The notes below the pieces were generated by a model. That model had not been told where the DNA came from, searched no databases, and saw only the letters and a program-made list of their open reading frames with translations. This document shows positions 47,960 to 59,540 of a DNA stretch of 64,000 nt, one piece after another. The stretch lies in contig KB308499.1 of assembly GCA_000328365.1 (NCBI GenBank), forward strand, positions 62,001 through 126,000, given 5' to 3'. The translations under genes and the position numbers were made by a program. The DNA comes from Capitella teleta (lineage: Eukaryota > Annelida > Polychaeta > Capitellidae). Positions within the stretch are counted from its first letter, which is position 1; the number at the start of each line of letters is the position of its first letter.

Positions 47960-49345
47960 ACCCCAACTGTATAATTTAAGAGAATTATTGATATTTATTA
48001 TTGTCGAAACAGATGAAGCCAACCTCGAAGATATATGTATTCAAGATGAGAACGAACAAGGTCGGTTTCAAACCAAAACAACTTATTTATAACACAAAAT
48101 TATCCATTACCAGGAACAGATATGGCAACAACAGAGATCCGACATGAAATAGAACAAGATTTTATTCCCAGTGTGCAGCAGACACAAAATTATGATGGCT
48201 CAGAAAAGTGAGATGACTTGTGTACAGGATGAACGCAATCAGACGTCTAGCGATCCAACCACTGAAATCACAGTCTCAAAGGAAGACAAGAAACAAGGTA
48301 TACTGCTATCTCAATGATCTCAGTTATTGCAGGTATAATACTGATAATATTTCTAAATTTCTTCATTTCTATTTTTTTTTTTCGCAGACTGTTGGGGCAA
48401 TCAATTAATAAGGTTTGGGGTAATCTCGCAAAGTCGTTCACGTATACGAGGAACAGCAAGGGGCTAATACATATATATATAATTTATTCCAATCGCAATT
48501 AAGCATTGACATTATAGAAAGAACAGAAAAGGTAAATAAAGAAATAACAATACTAGTAGTCACAAAATAAATTACCACAACTGTAGAAATTATTACAAAT
48601 ATGAATTTGAAACACTAATACTCATCATCATCATCACTTTTCACTGAAATTATTTTTGAATTATTATCAATAATGAAAGGAGTTTATTTATATTTATTTG
48701 TTTTACACGGAGAAAGCGTAACAAATACATTCATTGGTCGCCGATGCACACCGAAGTCATTGTAATATACTTCAAAAACTTTATGAGTTTTAAAGATGGC
48801 AACCATTTACCAAGTTCGTAATGTATTATCTTTTGGACTGTTCTATTGAATATTTCTTTTTCAGACAAAATTCTCTGTGAAAAGATTTCTTGCACAACAC
48901 CCCACCATACTCTTGAAATTTTGAATGCATTTGCGGAGTAAGATGATGAATGAGCAGAATAAATTAAAGAGGCCCAAGATGACAAACTGGGCCACACTAC
49001 AATGATGATGTCTTTTACCTTTGTATTAATTTGTTTTATTATGTTTTTTTGTTTTTCCCCTCATTGCATTCTATCTTACTTTTACCTCCATCCGCTCTTA
49101 ATTTTCATTCCTTTCTGTAATCCTTTGTTGTTCCCTCTAATTTTGTTTTCTGATTGTTTTGTATGTTGGTACTTGGTACTTGATATTACTTGTTTCAATT
49201 CACTCATCTAGCACCGTTCTTCTGTCCTCTAACAGCTCCTTCGTCTGATGTTCTGGAAGGTATCAACGATCTCAACCTCGTTGTTCTCTACATCTTCTAT
49301 GTGTGAGATCGCAGTAAATCTATTGGATAGTTTGATTTAGTGTTA
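47960..49345. other. No gene recognised
   Basis: AT-rich spacer with short frames only, between a gypsy fossil and a small pogo-type element. Confidence 0.5.
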
Positions 49346-49533
49346 CAGTCCCAGCTCCTTATATCCCACTTTGATATTTCGAGCTTCAAGTTATTACGAA
49401 CTATTTCTCGCAAAATCATAATGTTCTACAATTATCATAATGTCATAACTTCGGCTATTACTTATCATAACTTCGGCTATTACGAGAAAAATAAAATTGT
49501 CCCCTGGCCGTTCGATATAACGAGTTTTGACTG
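49346..49533. mobile_element. Small pogo/Tigger-type MITE, 188 bp
   Basis: Left end CAGTCCCAGCTCCTTATATC; complement of right end CAGTCAAAACTCGTTATATC. TA flanks at 49344-49345 and 49534-49535. The interior repeats the phrase TATCATAACTTCGGCTATTA, so it may have an internal duplication. Too short to encode protein. Confidence 0.8.
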
Positions 49534-49632
49534 TATTCAATATTTATCTTTGATATATTAGTTACTAGTAGCAGTTATTGTTTTGTTCTCTTTCTTTCTA
49601 ACTTTATATACTTATGTTTTTAATATACGAAT

Positions 49633-50046
49633 TTGATGAATAAATTTTATCACATCAATATTCCGTCTTTATTCTTTTCCTTCGTGTTTCCACGTGACGA
49701 AAAGAGAAGAACCCAATTAAAAATTTCTTTTTTTGTTTTTGGAGAAAATTGTGAATTTATTACGTCAGATAGGAATTCTGGAAGTGGAAACTATAAAATC
49801 TTTATTCCTCGTCTATCAAAGAACATTTGGGTAGTAAATTCGTCCCTGGATCATGTTATGGCGCTGCTCACTGACGACAAGGCTACAAGTCATCATACTC
49901 ATCATACTCATCACCAGTCTCATTGTAATGGCAAAGATGGAATGAAAAGCTTACACAAGACAAGTACTGATTGCTCTCAGAGCTCAGAATATGACATCAT
50001 GTGTGGATCTTCATCTGAACATCACACAATGGAAAACCACTACTGA
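49633..50046 (+). CDS. Unrecognised open frame with His-rich stretch
   Basis: A 137-codon frame with a hydrophobic start, a middle part (NYKIFIPRLSKNIWVVNSSL) and HHTHHTHHQSHCNG. No known domain, no splice or polyA support. It precedes a LINE 3' tail on the same strand and may be repeat-derived or chance. Confidence 0.2.
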   Translation: MMNKFYHINIPSLFFSFVFPRDEKRRTQLKISFFVFGENCEFITSDRNSGSGNYKIFIPRLSKNIWVVNSSLDHVMALLTDDKATSHHTHHTHHQSHCNGKDGMKSLHKTSTDCSQSSEYDIMCGSSSEHHTMENHY

Positions 50047-50139
50047 AAAAAAAAAAAAAAACAAAAAAAAAACAAAAAAAAAACAGAAAAAAAAAACAAC
50101 AAAAACGAACAATCAGACTTACAAAGAAGATCATGCAAG

Positions 50140-50263
50140 ATCAGCGCCATCCACTAAATCGTCACTACAAGCTGCAACCATCTGGAAGAAGACTGTCGAT
50201 TCCAGTAATTCGGACAGCTCGCTTCAAGAGAACTTTCATCCCTCCATCAATCAATTCATTTAA
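50140..50263 (+). mobile_element. CR1/L2-like LINE 3' tail
   Basis: One + strand frame reads HPLNRHYKLQPSGRRLSIPV then IRTARFKRTFIPPSINQFI before a stop at 50263. This fits the conserved ending of many CR1/L2-type ORF2 proteins (HPLxxxYxLLPSGRRYRxP...RFKNSFxPxSI). Only the last 41 codons are recognised. Confidence 0.65.
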
Positions 50264-50935
50264 TTCTTGTGGCCAAACACATTCTTTCGGGCATTAAATG
50301 TTTATTTTATCTGGTCTTATCTGTATATTTTCTATGTTGCTATGGCCATGGTTTGAAAATAGCTTTTGCTGATACCATTTGCCTGAATAAAACTCCCAAG
50401 TTCCCATCATGTGCATGGAAATTACGAATATTTAGGAATTAATCAGCATGCACGTGAGTGACGTGACACAAAAGAAGAAGAAACAGAAAATTATGTAAGT
50501 TAGATGCATTGTGTTCATTCGATCAATTCAATTAATACAATGTAACTGATAATTTGATAAGTAGTAGACACACAATCTCACACATTGTTGGGTTGTTGTT
50601 GTTTTGTTTTTGTTTTGTTTTGTTTTTTGTTTGTTTTTTTAGGGGTGGGGGGGTAAGCTTATATAAATATAATTATAAAAGCTATAACTATAAGCTTGAC
50701 CCTTGACAAATCGATTGTTGTATAACTTAAACATTTCGTAATTTTCACACCAAATATTGTTCCTTGCAAAGGAATTATTGGTTGTGAAACCTAATTAGCT
50801 GATTATACAAACTAAAGACGAATAGTGCCGCCATTTGACCATTGCCGAGAATTCCGGGCATCGTCAGTTTGTCTAATTGACCAGGAATGCGACTGGTGCG
50901 TCGAGATGACAGGTGAATAAACCACCTGCGATGGC

Positions 50936-50942
50936 ATATAAT
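50936..50942 (+). promoter_or_regulatory. Possible TATA box of the GPCR gene
   Basis: TATAATA lies about 50 bases before the GPCR ATG. If used, transcription would start near 50966 and give a very short 5' UTR. Confidence 0.3.
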
Positions 50943-50987
50943 AAGAAGTGAAACTTCGTCCATCCTATCCAGAATCAAATCAGGACC

Positions 50988-52142
50988 ATGAAGATCTACG
51001 TCCTTGCGATTTGCTCATGTTTTTTCATCCTTCTGGAGCGAGTTTGTTGTCAGGCGATTACGGGAGATCATGTAGCAAGCACGTTGGATGGAGAAGAGGC
51101 AAGCAATTCCAGCAGCTCACCTTTCAATGTGGCAGGCTTGCGTACCAATAGACTGTCGAAAGCAGACATAAGGTATTTAGAATCGATCAAAGGAGTTGAA
51201 ATATGGATCAGTGACATTGTCAATTGCTTTGCTATCATTTCTAATGTGGCCATAATGATGGTAATGCAGCGCCACAAATCCTCATCAGTTCCTCGAGTCT
51301 ACATGACTGGGTTGGCAGCGTGCGATTTTGGCGTTGGAGTTTGTGCTCTTATCACCAGCCTTCAAGACCGAAACGGATGTGTGCCGAAGACCTACAGAGC
51401 GATTTGTAAATACACGTACTGGGCGATCTTCGGGTTTGAAACCAGTGCGTCCATGTCAGCAGCTTTGATCGCCACATTGCTGAGCATTGACCGTTGCATC
51501 GCCATCAGGAAGCCCTTGACCTACTCACTCAAGTGCACAGTCCACAGGGCGAAGATCTTTTCCTTTGGCGTCATAGTAACCAATCTCCTGGTCAGCATCA
51601 ATTATCCATTTCGCATCGAAGTGAAAGATGGTCGCGAAGGTGGAAATGTCAGATATTCATTCTCAGAGTTCACTGATTTTGGAAGCATCGACGCGTACAG
51701 GAAGATCTTCAACGGCTACGAATTCCTGTTGCGCTTTGCCATTCCGCTATTTGTCATGACCATTTCGAACACCTGGACACTAGTCATCATACGAAGACAA
51801 GTAAAACGCCGCGAAGCGATGTCCAATGGCATGGTCCAGGAATTTCCCAAGACCAAGTACTTGACCACGACAGTGGGTGTGGTGGTCATATTCTTCATTA
51901 CTCAGCTGACCAGAGCAGGTTATTTGACCACTGCGCTCATTATGGGATTGGACAACCGGGGTATATTGCTGAATGCACTGGTCGACATGTTTGGAGTCTT
52001 TCTTGCCAGATTCAATTCCGTTGTCAACATCTTTATTTATTATATCTTTGACAAAGAATTTCGTTGCTTAATGATCGATGTCATTTGTTGTTGTCGTCGT
52101 AAGCCAAACGCTGTCCAGAAAATTGTGATGAAATTCCAGTAG
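50988..52142 (+). CDS. Intronless rhodopsin-class GPCR, orphan, divergent motifs
   Basis: A single 384-residue frame. Residues 1-22 look like a signal peptide (MKIYVLAICSCFFILLERVC); an N-glycosylation site lies at N40. Seven hydrophobic segments: about 72-94, 104-126, 141-166, 188-210, 245-269, 290-320, 327-352. Class A marks are the TM2 Asp (LAACD, D113), Cys140 at the start of TM3, DRC instead of DRY (168-170), and NSVVNIFIYY in the TM7 NPxxY position, followed by the FDKEFR helix 8 and a Cys-rich tail VICCCRR. Odd points: no Cys in the second extracellular loop, no CWxP in TM6, no Pro in the TM7 motif. The family resembles expanded invertebrate peptide/chemosensory-type receptors. Ligand unknown. 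Confidence 0.88.
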   Translation: MKIYVLAICSCFFILLERVCCQAITGDHVASTLDGEEASNSSSSPFNVAGLRTNRLSKADIRYLESIKGVEIWISDIVNCFAIISNVAIMMVMQRHKSSSVPRVYMTGLAACDFGVGVCALITSLQDRNGCVPKTYRAICKYTYWAIFGFETSASMSAALIATLLSIDRCIAIRKPLTYSLKCTVHRAKIFSFGVIVTNLLVSINYPFRIEVKDGREGGNVRYSFSEFTDFGSIDAYRKIFNGYEFLLRFAIPLFVMTISNTWTLVIIRRQVKRREAMSNGMVQEFPKTKYLTTTVGVVVIFFITQLTRAGYLTTALIMGLDNRGILLNALVDMFGVFLARFNSVVNIFIYYIFDKEFRCLMIDVICCCRRKPNAVQKIVMKFQ

Positions 52143-52299
52143 ATTGAAAGAAGTGGAGTAGTGGACCATTCGCCAGGCAACCTACTATTGCTTTGTTAGA
52201 AAATATTGTTGTGTATACTTGTTTGTTTGGTAAAAGTTTGGTATACGTGAATGTACTGGAATGAGTCATTATTGAATATATAGATACACAATAAGAGAA

Positions 52300-52305
52300 A
52301 ATAAA
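52300..52305 (+). terminator. GPCR polyadenylation signal
   Basis: AATAAA 158 bases after the GPCR stop codon. Confidence 0.6.
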
Positions 52306-53737
52306 TACTTGGTATGGTTAGTCTAACATGTCATGCTGCTACTCCTATCATTTCTATTCCAATTTCATCAACATGTGTGCCGATTTATCTCAATCAATAG
52401 AGGGGTTCATCATTCATGTTTCGATGGTACAACTAATCCCGGTTCATGAATTCTGATTAATCAGACAGGCAACGATCGGTGCAGCCAGTACACACAGAGT
52501 AACTACTGCACCACATCTAGCGCCATCAATAGCCATTTGAAGGGTGACCCAGTTATTACAAAGTGATTTCATTTCGACTACTTGATCTAACTCCATATAA
52601 TCTTCATAGCATTCACGCATTACATACGTCTGTCATGCAGCGTACTTGGCCAGAACAACCTGTGCAGTGGAAATAGTAAAGAAGGTTTAGACGAGTAAGC
52701 AGCTGATATGAGGCATTTATAACTAACATACAAAAGGAAATGCTCTGCTTGAGGTTAGCTGTTTGGTTTTGATGTGGATTAGATGACCATTAAATAATTC
52801 TATATGTCAGAATGTCATGTCTTTTCGCCACTTCCCTAATTCCGAGGAACATTAAAGTAGCGAAGAAGGGAAGCACATTTTTTCACTTCTTTTAATGCTA
52901 CATGTAAATATCCATGTAAATGACTGAATATCATTTTAAAATTAAGCATTAACATAACTTGATGTTAAAATCCACCTATTCATTCATTCGACAATTTTAC
53001 ATGCATCATCAATATAATTAAAATAATTAAATGAATAGACAATACGTAAGCATCAAGGTTAGAAGCATCAAGCATTCAAAGCAGGAACAAGTATACATAT
53101 ACCATACAGCCATCAGAGCATTGCACAGTCTAACCATAGTAGCTTTTTGAGGCGAAGGGGCATTGGGTATTGTTCAAACAGGAACGACAGGTGTATTTCT
53201 TCAAATTTGTATCACCTGCCCTTCCTACCATAGGGTAGAATCACAAATTAAAAAACCCAGATGGGAAGAACAGGCATGTGACGTCATAATTTTCAACATA
53301 ACGTTCTCAATAGTGCGTTATGGGTGGATCCGCCATCTTGGATGTGTTGCACCAGTGAGCTTGGCCATTGGGTATATATAATATGTATGTATAATCAGGC
53401 TTATGAAAAGCATATATTCTAGGCGTGAAAAGGCATGAATAGCTTATAGCATTTAAAGATCCTCACATCCGACCATTATTAACCATCTTTGATGCGCATT
53501 GGCCATCTGTGTACGCTTGAACTGTCATCATAGACTTTAAAAGCAGGCTGCATTGAGTGATTGACAAAATTGTGAATAATACAAAGGATTCAGTTTCGTT
53601 CTACTGCTCAGTTTTTAACCGAGTTTATTTGAAGTTTTTAACACACAACACCAATTGATTCATGATCATTTTCATTTAACAATAAGTCGAAATAGATAAT
53701 ATACTTGATAACAATTTGGGTACAAATAAAAGAAGAT

Positions 53738-53768
<31 letters not shown>

Positions 53769-53973
53769 AATATAAAAAGGATTTAGTTCCTAGTGTGTTA
53801 CATGTTCAGTTTTTTTGTGTGTATTTTTTTAACTCATTGCCTTAGATATTAATTTTCAATTTTTGAATAAATAATTTAATTTCATGAAAAATTCTGATAT
53901 TAGAATATAATAGTAAAAAAAATTTTCACGAGGGCAGTACGTACCATGTTGGCTGCATATGAAGTCAGATATG
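52306..53973. other. No gene recognised; isolated CRE and YY1 motifs
   Basis: Short frames only. TGACGTCA occurs at 53279-53286 and CCGCCATCTTGG (a YY1 site on the minus strand) at 53330-53341. An A-tract lies at 53739-53765. Confidence 0.45.
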
Positions 53974-54333
53974 TTATGAGATTGAGATCTTTGAAATAAA
54001 CATAACAGGTATTGACGTACGTATTGTCTCAGCAATATTGCCTTTTAAAAAGCTTTCAGAAACATGAACAAATTGACGTAAGGCAATGGAAGTATTCAGA
54101 AGACTATCTGGCTGATAATTTTTAAAGGTGGAAAATGAAGTTGTGGGGGCAGAGTCATTTATAAAATTGGACATACATTCATCGCATCTTGGTGTGAAAT
54201 TCGTCATTTGCCGGCAAACTGCATCAGCAATATATATGGTGGTTTCCTCATCTAGAGCATTAAGTGGGATGAATTTGAATGAAGTTATATGCTGGTGGTT
54301 CGAAGTATAATGAGCACACTCTCTAAATTGGAG
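53974..54333 (-). mobile_element. Transposase-like C-terminal fragment (P/THAP9-like motif)
   Basis: The minus strand is open for about 120 codons: HITSFKFIPLNALDEETTIY then IADAVCRQMTNFTPRCDECM. The order YIA-x-A/Y-V followed by a Cys-x2-Cys about 12 residues later is like the C-terminal part of P-element/THAP9-type transposases (YIAGYVARKL...CxxC). The rest is not recognised. Assignment is tentative; no DDE residues or terminal repeats were found. Confidence 0.35.
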
Positions 54334-55859
54334 CCAATGTCAGCCAGGGTGAGGTCGGTCCTTCTGGAGTCGATCCATTTCGGACGTCTGAAATAATAAT
54401 GAATCAAAAAATCAAGATCGAATCTTCAAACTAAATCATATTATTTATTAAACTTGGCTGACAGAAGCAGTCATATAGACGAACAAACTCGCCTGTCACA
54501 GCCGTGACAGGAGTGGAAGCTCAACTCACGAGTAGACAAATTGTAATATTGTGAGTTAATTGCACAATTACAATCTCATTGATTGCATATTATTCACATT
54601 CTTTATTAATTCTTAATCAAGAATTGCCCGGTTAATCAAGCAAGGAGGCTCGGGGAGGAAGGCCTGTGTTAGGGCTGGAGGGAGTTTTTGGTGGTCCTGC
54701 CAAGCCCCAGATCCACTCAGACAGAGCGCTGCAACAGGGAAAGGGGTTGGCGAACATAATTTATTCAGAGTTTGATTTTGTATCTCTATATCAGAGATCT
54801 TTTTTGACCCCTTAGACCCCTTTTAACCCACATCTTGGGGTACATTGTTCGACATAATTATTTGAAGTTCAATTTTGTTCCGATTTGTTTCATGGTCCGA
54901 TTTCAACCCTTATTTGAGGTACAATATTTGTTACCCTCATCTTGAAGTACATTGATAGACATATTTGAGGTTCAATTTTGTACCATTGCATGACGGCGTT
55001 CGTATTTGACCCTTACATTAAGATACCTTTCTTCAGGGTTCATATTTGAACCACTATATCAGGGTCCGTAATCGACTCTTACTTCAAGGTTTCTACCTTA
55101 TTAGTCTTATAATATCCCAGTTGCATACAAGCAGTTGTAGTATCAGGGATCAACAATGCATAAATTACTATTGAAGATGCCTGTCTTTTGTAGTTGTTTC
55201 CATCTATCACCACATTTGATAAAACACAAATGTTTATAACATGTTATGCAAAGAATTGCTTTAATTATTATGTATTAAGTACCCCTAGTAATTCATATAA
55301 ACAGCTTCATGAGCTTGCAATCACAGTACACCTACATATTTTCAATTGAATGAAAATAGTGCAATCTATACAATGAAAGGTTCCAATATTGTGTACTTTT
55401 GGGGCACATGAAAAATACAGATGGTGTCGTTTCCGTACCTAAAAAAAATCAAACATGAACCTTTCGAACATACTATGTTGTACCTTAAGGTCCCTCGTAC
55501 CCATGGAGTTCATTTTAATACCCCTCGACCAAGGTTTGTACCCTAACGTCTCTAAGGTACAAATTTGGACCATGTTCGTTCCTCTAAGTTCCCCCCAGAA
55601 ATACGTTTTTTTTTTTGTGGGGGGTTGAAATATTTACCCCGGAACACGACGTAGAGTATAACTTCGCAGCCTAGCAACGCGAAATAAAAGCGCGCGAAAT
55701 AGAGAGAAATGATATGTCTATGTCGTCTGCTGAACGAACGATTTTTCCAAGAAAAAAATTATCCGTGCACAAACACGGAATTGTGCGAATTTTAGGATTA
55801 TGAGGCGTCCAATTAAGTACGATATATNAAATGATAGAAGACCGGAAGAGGGTTTTTAT

Positions 55860-55896
<37 letters not shown>

Positions 55897-57689
55897 ATAT
55901 CATCATTAAATTGTTAAATATTGTTTAAAAATAAAAAAAGGCTATGTAATTATTTCGAAATTTGCCTGTGTGGCTGCAAAGATAAGCAATTTTTCGGTTT
56001 CGGAGAGGTCAGTTTTGACTGCTGAAAAAAGGCGTGACCCCACAAGCTATCACTTGGACCCTCAGAGATCCAAGGTTTCAATATTTGTCATATGCAATAA
56101 TAAAAACAGAATTTATTTAAATTTAAACAAAAAACCTTGGTTCAAAAAGGGTCCATGTTGAACGTTTAAACAGCTTTGTTTTGCCTCTAAAATCGATATA
56201 CCAACCAGAAGTTGATCGAGTTTTTGTGATTTTAGGTTGGTTTTACTATGTCATAGGACAACCTAGCTTCACGAAAAACACATAAAAAGATGAAAATATC
56301 TTGTGAATGTGTTGCAGGGCTGCAAAGTTATACCCCTTAATTGTAATATTTTGTAAATGGCATTATTATATCACTCCAGAAAAAAATAGTCTCAGGAGAA
56401 AAATTAATCAAAACTTGAATTAAGTGGCATAGAATGCATCAGGATCTGTTGGAATGGAAAAAAAATAAAATCAAATTAATTACGATTAAAACCTTATTGA
56501 ATTAACATGTAGTCCTATTTGGGGGGCTCATAATTAATTTTGAAACCCCCGGAATATAGGAGCTCGGAAAGAAATTCAATTCGCCCCCTGCCGATCAGTA
56601 AATGGGGGCATATTAATAATCAAATTCATCGGAAAACTAAACTTGATGTAATGTGCTTAAAAAGAAGATGAGGGGGTGAAAATAGCCCATGCACAATTAT
56701 TTCATAGGCATTATAACATCTAAAATGTGGTAAGCTAACCGGAAGTAGGTTTTTTTTCCAACTTTTGACCAGTTTTATTTTGTCGTAAGACAACCTGGCT
56801 TTATGAAAAATCCCTAAAACGGTATAAAAATATTGTAGCCCCCCCCCCCCCCGGCCCCTGAAAAAAAGGCGGTCCGGTGCATGTTCCCCCGGGATTTTTT
56901 ACTAAAAACAAGCACCAAAGTCCAAAATCTGGGCAGTTTGACAAGGATTTCCCTTACTTATAAAAATACCAATACCTCACAAACAATGAAGACACGTTTT
57001 GTTTTCCCAATATATTATAATGCATATAATTGGTGCGATTTGTATATATTTCAGAGGCGACGCTTCTTCTGGCGATACCAATTATCACTGGCAGCTTCCC
57101 GACAAGGAAACTCGGTTTACTATGATGGACGCCAGAAAAACAAGAGCATTATCATTATACTCAATATATTTTGGTTTTAGCTCCTTTTGAAACTATCAAA
57201 CTAATCATATGTAGTCACATAGTGTTGCGTCTTCAAGAGTCAGAACCCTCAAGATGGGACGGGTGCGTCAATGGAGCCAGTTAACCATTATTATCATTGT
57301 AACCAGGCATGTCAGCCTTGGTGACATCTTGTCACATTCTTGTGGAATTCGTTACATATCAAAACATTCAACATTCAGTTGAGCGAACCGTAAATGTAGG
57401 TGCGATCACCTCTGATCAAGGTTCATTGACTCAGGCAATGTGTGTCTCTCTCTATACGCCACAAATGAATAACTGCAATGACGCATGCACTCAAATTTGT
57501 CGCACTCCAGCGGACAATATAAGCTGTTACTTATATTATATTAATTAAATTAGTATGGAAAAGCTTCCAAGGTGACTTTATAGCTATTAAATGGCTTTGT
57601 GTGGAAGGTAAGGGATATAACAGTACCAATCAGGGCATTTTCTGCTACAGTAGAAAATCCCCATTGTGAGCCTTCTAGAGGCTGGATTT
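54334..57689. other. No gene recognised; degenerate repeats and homopolymers
   Basis: The phrase GTACATTG...GACATA...TTTGA.GTTCAATTTTGT occurs near 54841 and again near 54951, about 110 bases apart, suggesting a worn tandem or dispersed repeat. Related GTACC-rich sequence continues to about 55600. A poly-T tract is at 55863-55894 and a C-run at 56839-56852. An acceptor-like cag at about 57054 precedes a frame with DASSGDTNYHWQLPDKETRF, which I could not assign. Confidence 0.4.
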
Positions 57690-57775
57690 CATTGAAACTC
57701 AAAGAGGGTGCGCGGGTCGGACCCAGAGCCCTCGCGGGCCGGATCTGGCCCGCGGCTGCCAGATGCCGACCCATG
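57690..57775. mobile_element. hAT-type terminus (non-autonomous relic)
   Basis: The + strand ends GCGGGCCGGATCTGGCCCGC then GGCTGCCAGATGCCGACCCATG. The complement starts with a GGGTCGGCA word and GGCCCGC motifs, as in the hAT terminus at 2466. One end only; the other was not found. Confidence 0.5.
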
Positions 57776-58302
57776 CATTAAATAATGGAACGAGATTCGG
57801 CTAAGTTACAATTTTTTTAAATCCTATTTATATATCCTCACAGCACTGCTTCTCGCAAGGAAAACAAAAACAGAACAAGTTAATCAAATTAATGAATTAT
57901 AATCGGAGTTATTTGGAGCGGTAAATGGCAACTCAAAACAATCATATTGGAAGATAATGTTGAAAAAATAACGATCTTTCGGAAGGTAGAAATAAAATTA
58001 GGTGTCATAGCACAAAATTTTGTGCTATTTGTATTTTTCTTAAGTGAGTTCGACATCTTTTATCGAGATTTTCGCGTTTAGCAATTCATTGTAAATTATT
58101 ACGATAAATAAACATACAATAAATAACATTACTGGAAAGCTAAGGCCATCCCCAACAAACTGGTATGAGTTAGACGTTTGTGCGGGAAGCAGTTGCCGAG
58201 ATTGTGAAAAAAAAAAGCGCAACAACGCAACGCATGCGTAATTTCCACGTCAGTCCTGGATAGGATGATGAAACGGAGCGTTCTGATATTGGTCAGGAAA
58301 CG

Positions 58303-58362
58303 TCTGACGTCAGATGAGGAACTTACTCCCCGCGATGTTTTTGGTGGGAAAACGTCGCGGGG
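58303..58362. promoter_or_regulatory. CRE palindrome followed by GC-rich hairpin
   Basis: TCTGACGTCAGA (58303-58314) is a perfect 12-base palindrome around a full CRE. It is followed by arms CCCCGCGATGTTTT (58328-58341) and AAAACGTCGCGGGG (58349-58362), complementary except at one position, with a 7-base loop. May be regulatory or the end of a mobile element. Confidence 0.35.
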
Positions 58363-59386
58363 GGTCTTTTCTTGTAAAATCGCTACACGGCGCTAAAATT
58401 ATCGGTTTTTGACAATTCCAAGACTGAACATATATTGATACATGGTACCAGGAATCCAAAACTGCATTTCACACCCTGACGCGTCCGTGGCCCTTTAAGT
58501 CATCAACGGATTCGACGCAATTATCTTATTGTGCAATGTGCACACATCAGCTAAACAAAGTTGTCAAAAGCATTGCTTGCTATCTGTCTTTATATGTGTA
58601 GTCGTAATGCAACCAAGAATAGCACGAAACAAATGCACCGTTGTAAAATCCACGTTCCTGTGGACTTCATTGACCAGACGACGATACGTCAATAACTAGC
58701 GAGTCATTGGGAAAATGCGTGAGCTGGCTGCCTTAATTGGTATACAGCTATACAGGGTCTTTGATATATGTATTAATAAGTAAGTCGTTTTTTTTTTTTT
58801 CCTACTTTCTTAACATGTGTATAGCGTCTATTGTACGTTATGACTGACGCATCCGTTCTTCTCATCGCATTTGTGATTATACCTGAGTGATCGTTGTGCG
58901 TGTTCAACCTTTTACTGCTGCGCCCCCTGTCAGCAGACGACGGCTGAGTTGACAGATTCAATGGAGAGATCGTCGTCTGCTTTATTCGCCCACATCGACA
59001 CCCGATCGTATTGTGAATGTATAAATATACAATAGCATTGACGACAATGCAATTCTACATATGGCCTTTCTATTACCCTAGTCGTATGAATAGGGGCCTA
59101 GTATCAGTGTATTATGTTGTGGTTTACAACATGTATATCTGATAATTTATTGAAGATCGTTAACCTCGTTCGGTTTAATAATACATGTGCCATGCATTGG
59201 TACATTTCCGATGCAAGCACCCATGACTCAGTAAAACTCAGCTTACATGTGCACAATGCGCATGTCGTTCCCTTTTTTATGTTAAAGATCAACTATAATG
59301 TCCGAAATAACGCCAACTTCACGAAATATACACTATAATCAATCATTTCAGAGCAAAATAATAATCACCTGACATCATTGTCAAGG

Positions 59387-59540
59387 TATAAAAGAGACAC
59401 GAGCAGCGCATATTCAGTGGTTCAAATTCTCGCGCCAAATCGTTTTGGTTCATAAATCTGACGCTAGTGACGTCAATGACGTCACAAGACCTCTGGAATT
59501 CCACAAAGTGACCCGCGCCAAAATAGGTTGCTATGGTAAC
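59387..59540 (+). promoter_or_regulatory. Promoter-like cluster: TATA, Inr, two E2F, tandem CRE, RFX X-box
   Basis: TATAAAAG (59387-59394) and an initiator TCAGT (A at 59416) are 29 bases apart, the normal TATA-to-start distance on the + strand. Downstream are TTCTCGCGCCAAA (59427-59439, E2F), TGACGTCA twice with one base between (59468-59475, 59477-59484), CCCGCGCCAAAA (59512-59523, E2F) and GTTGCTATGGTAAC (59527-59540, RFX X-box). No coding exon was recognised on either side. The motifs could instead serve a minus-strand start near 59400. Confidence 0.45.

Noticed and set aside
56581-56595. A third CTCF-type site (minus strand, GGCAGGGGGCG core)
   Set aside because: Only the core agrees; flanking positions fail at four or more places.
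58920-58935. A CTCF-type site (GACAGGGGGCGC on the minus strand)
   Set aside because: The left half of the motif does not match, so it is not stronger than chance GC-rich words.
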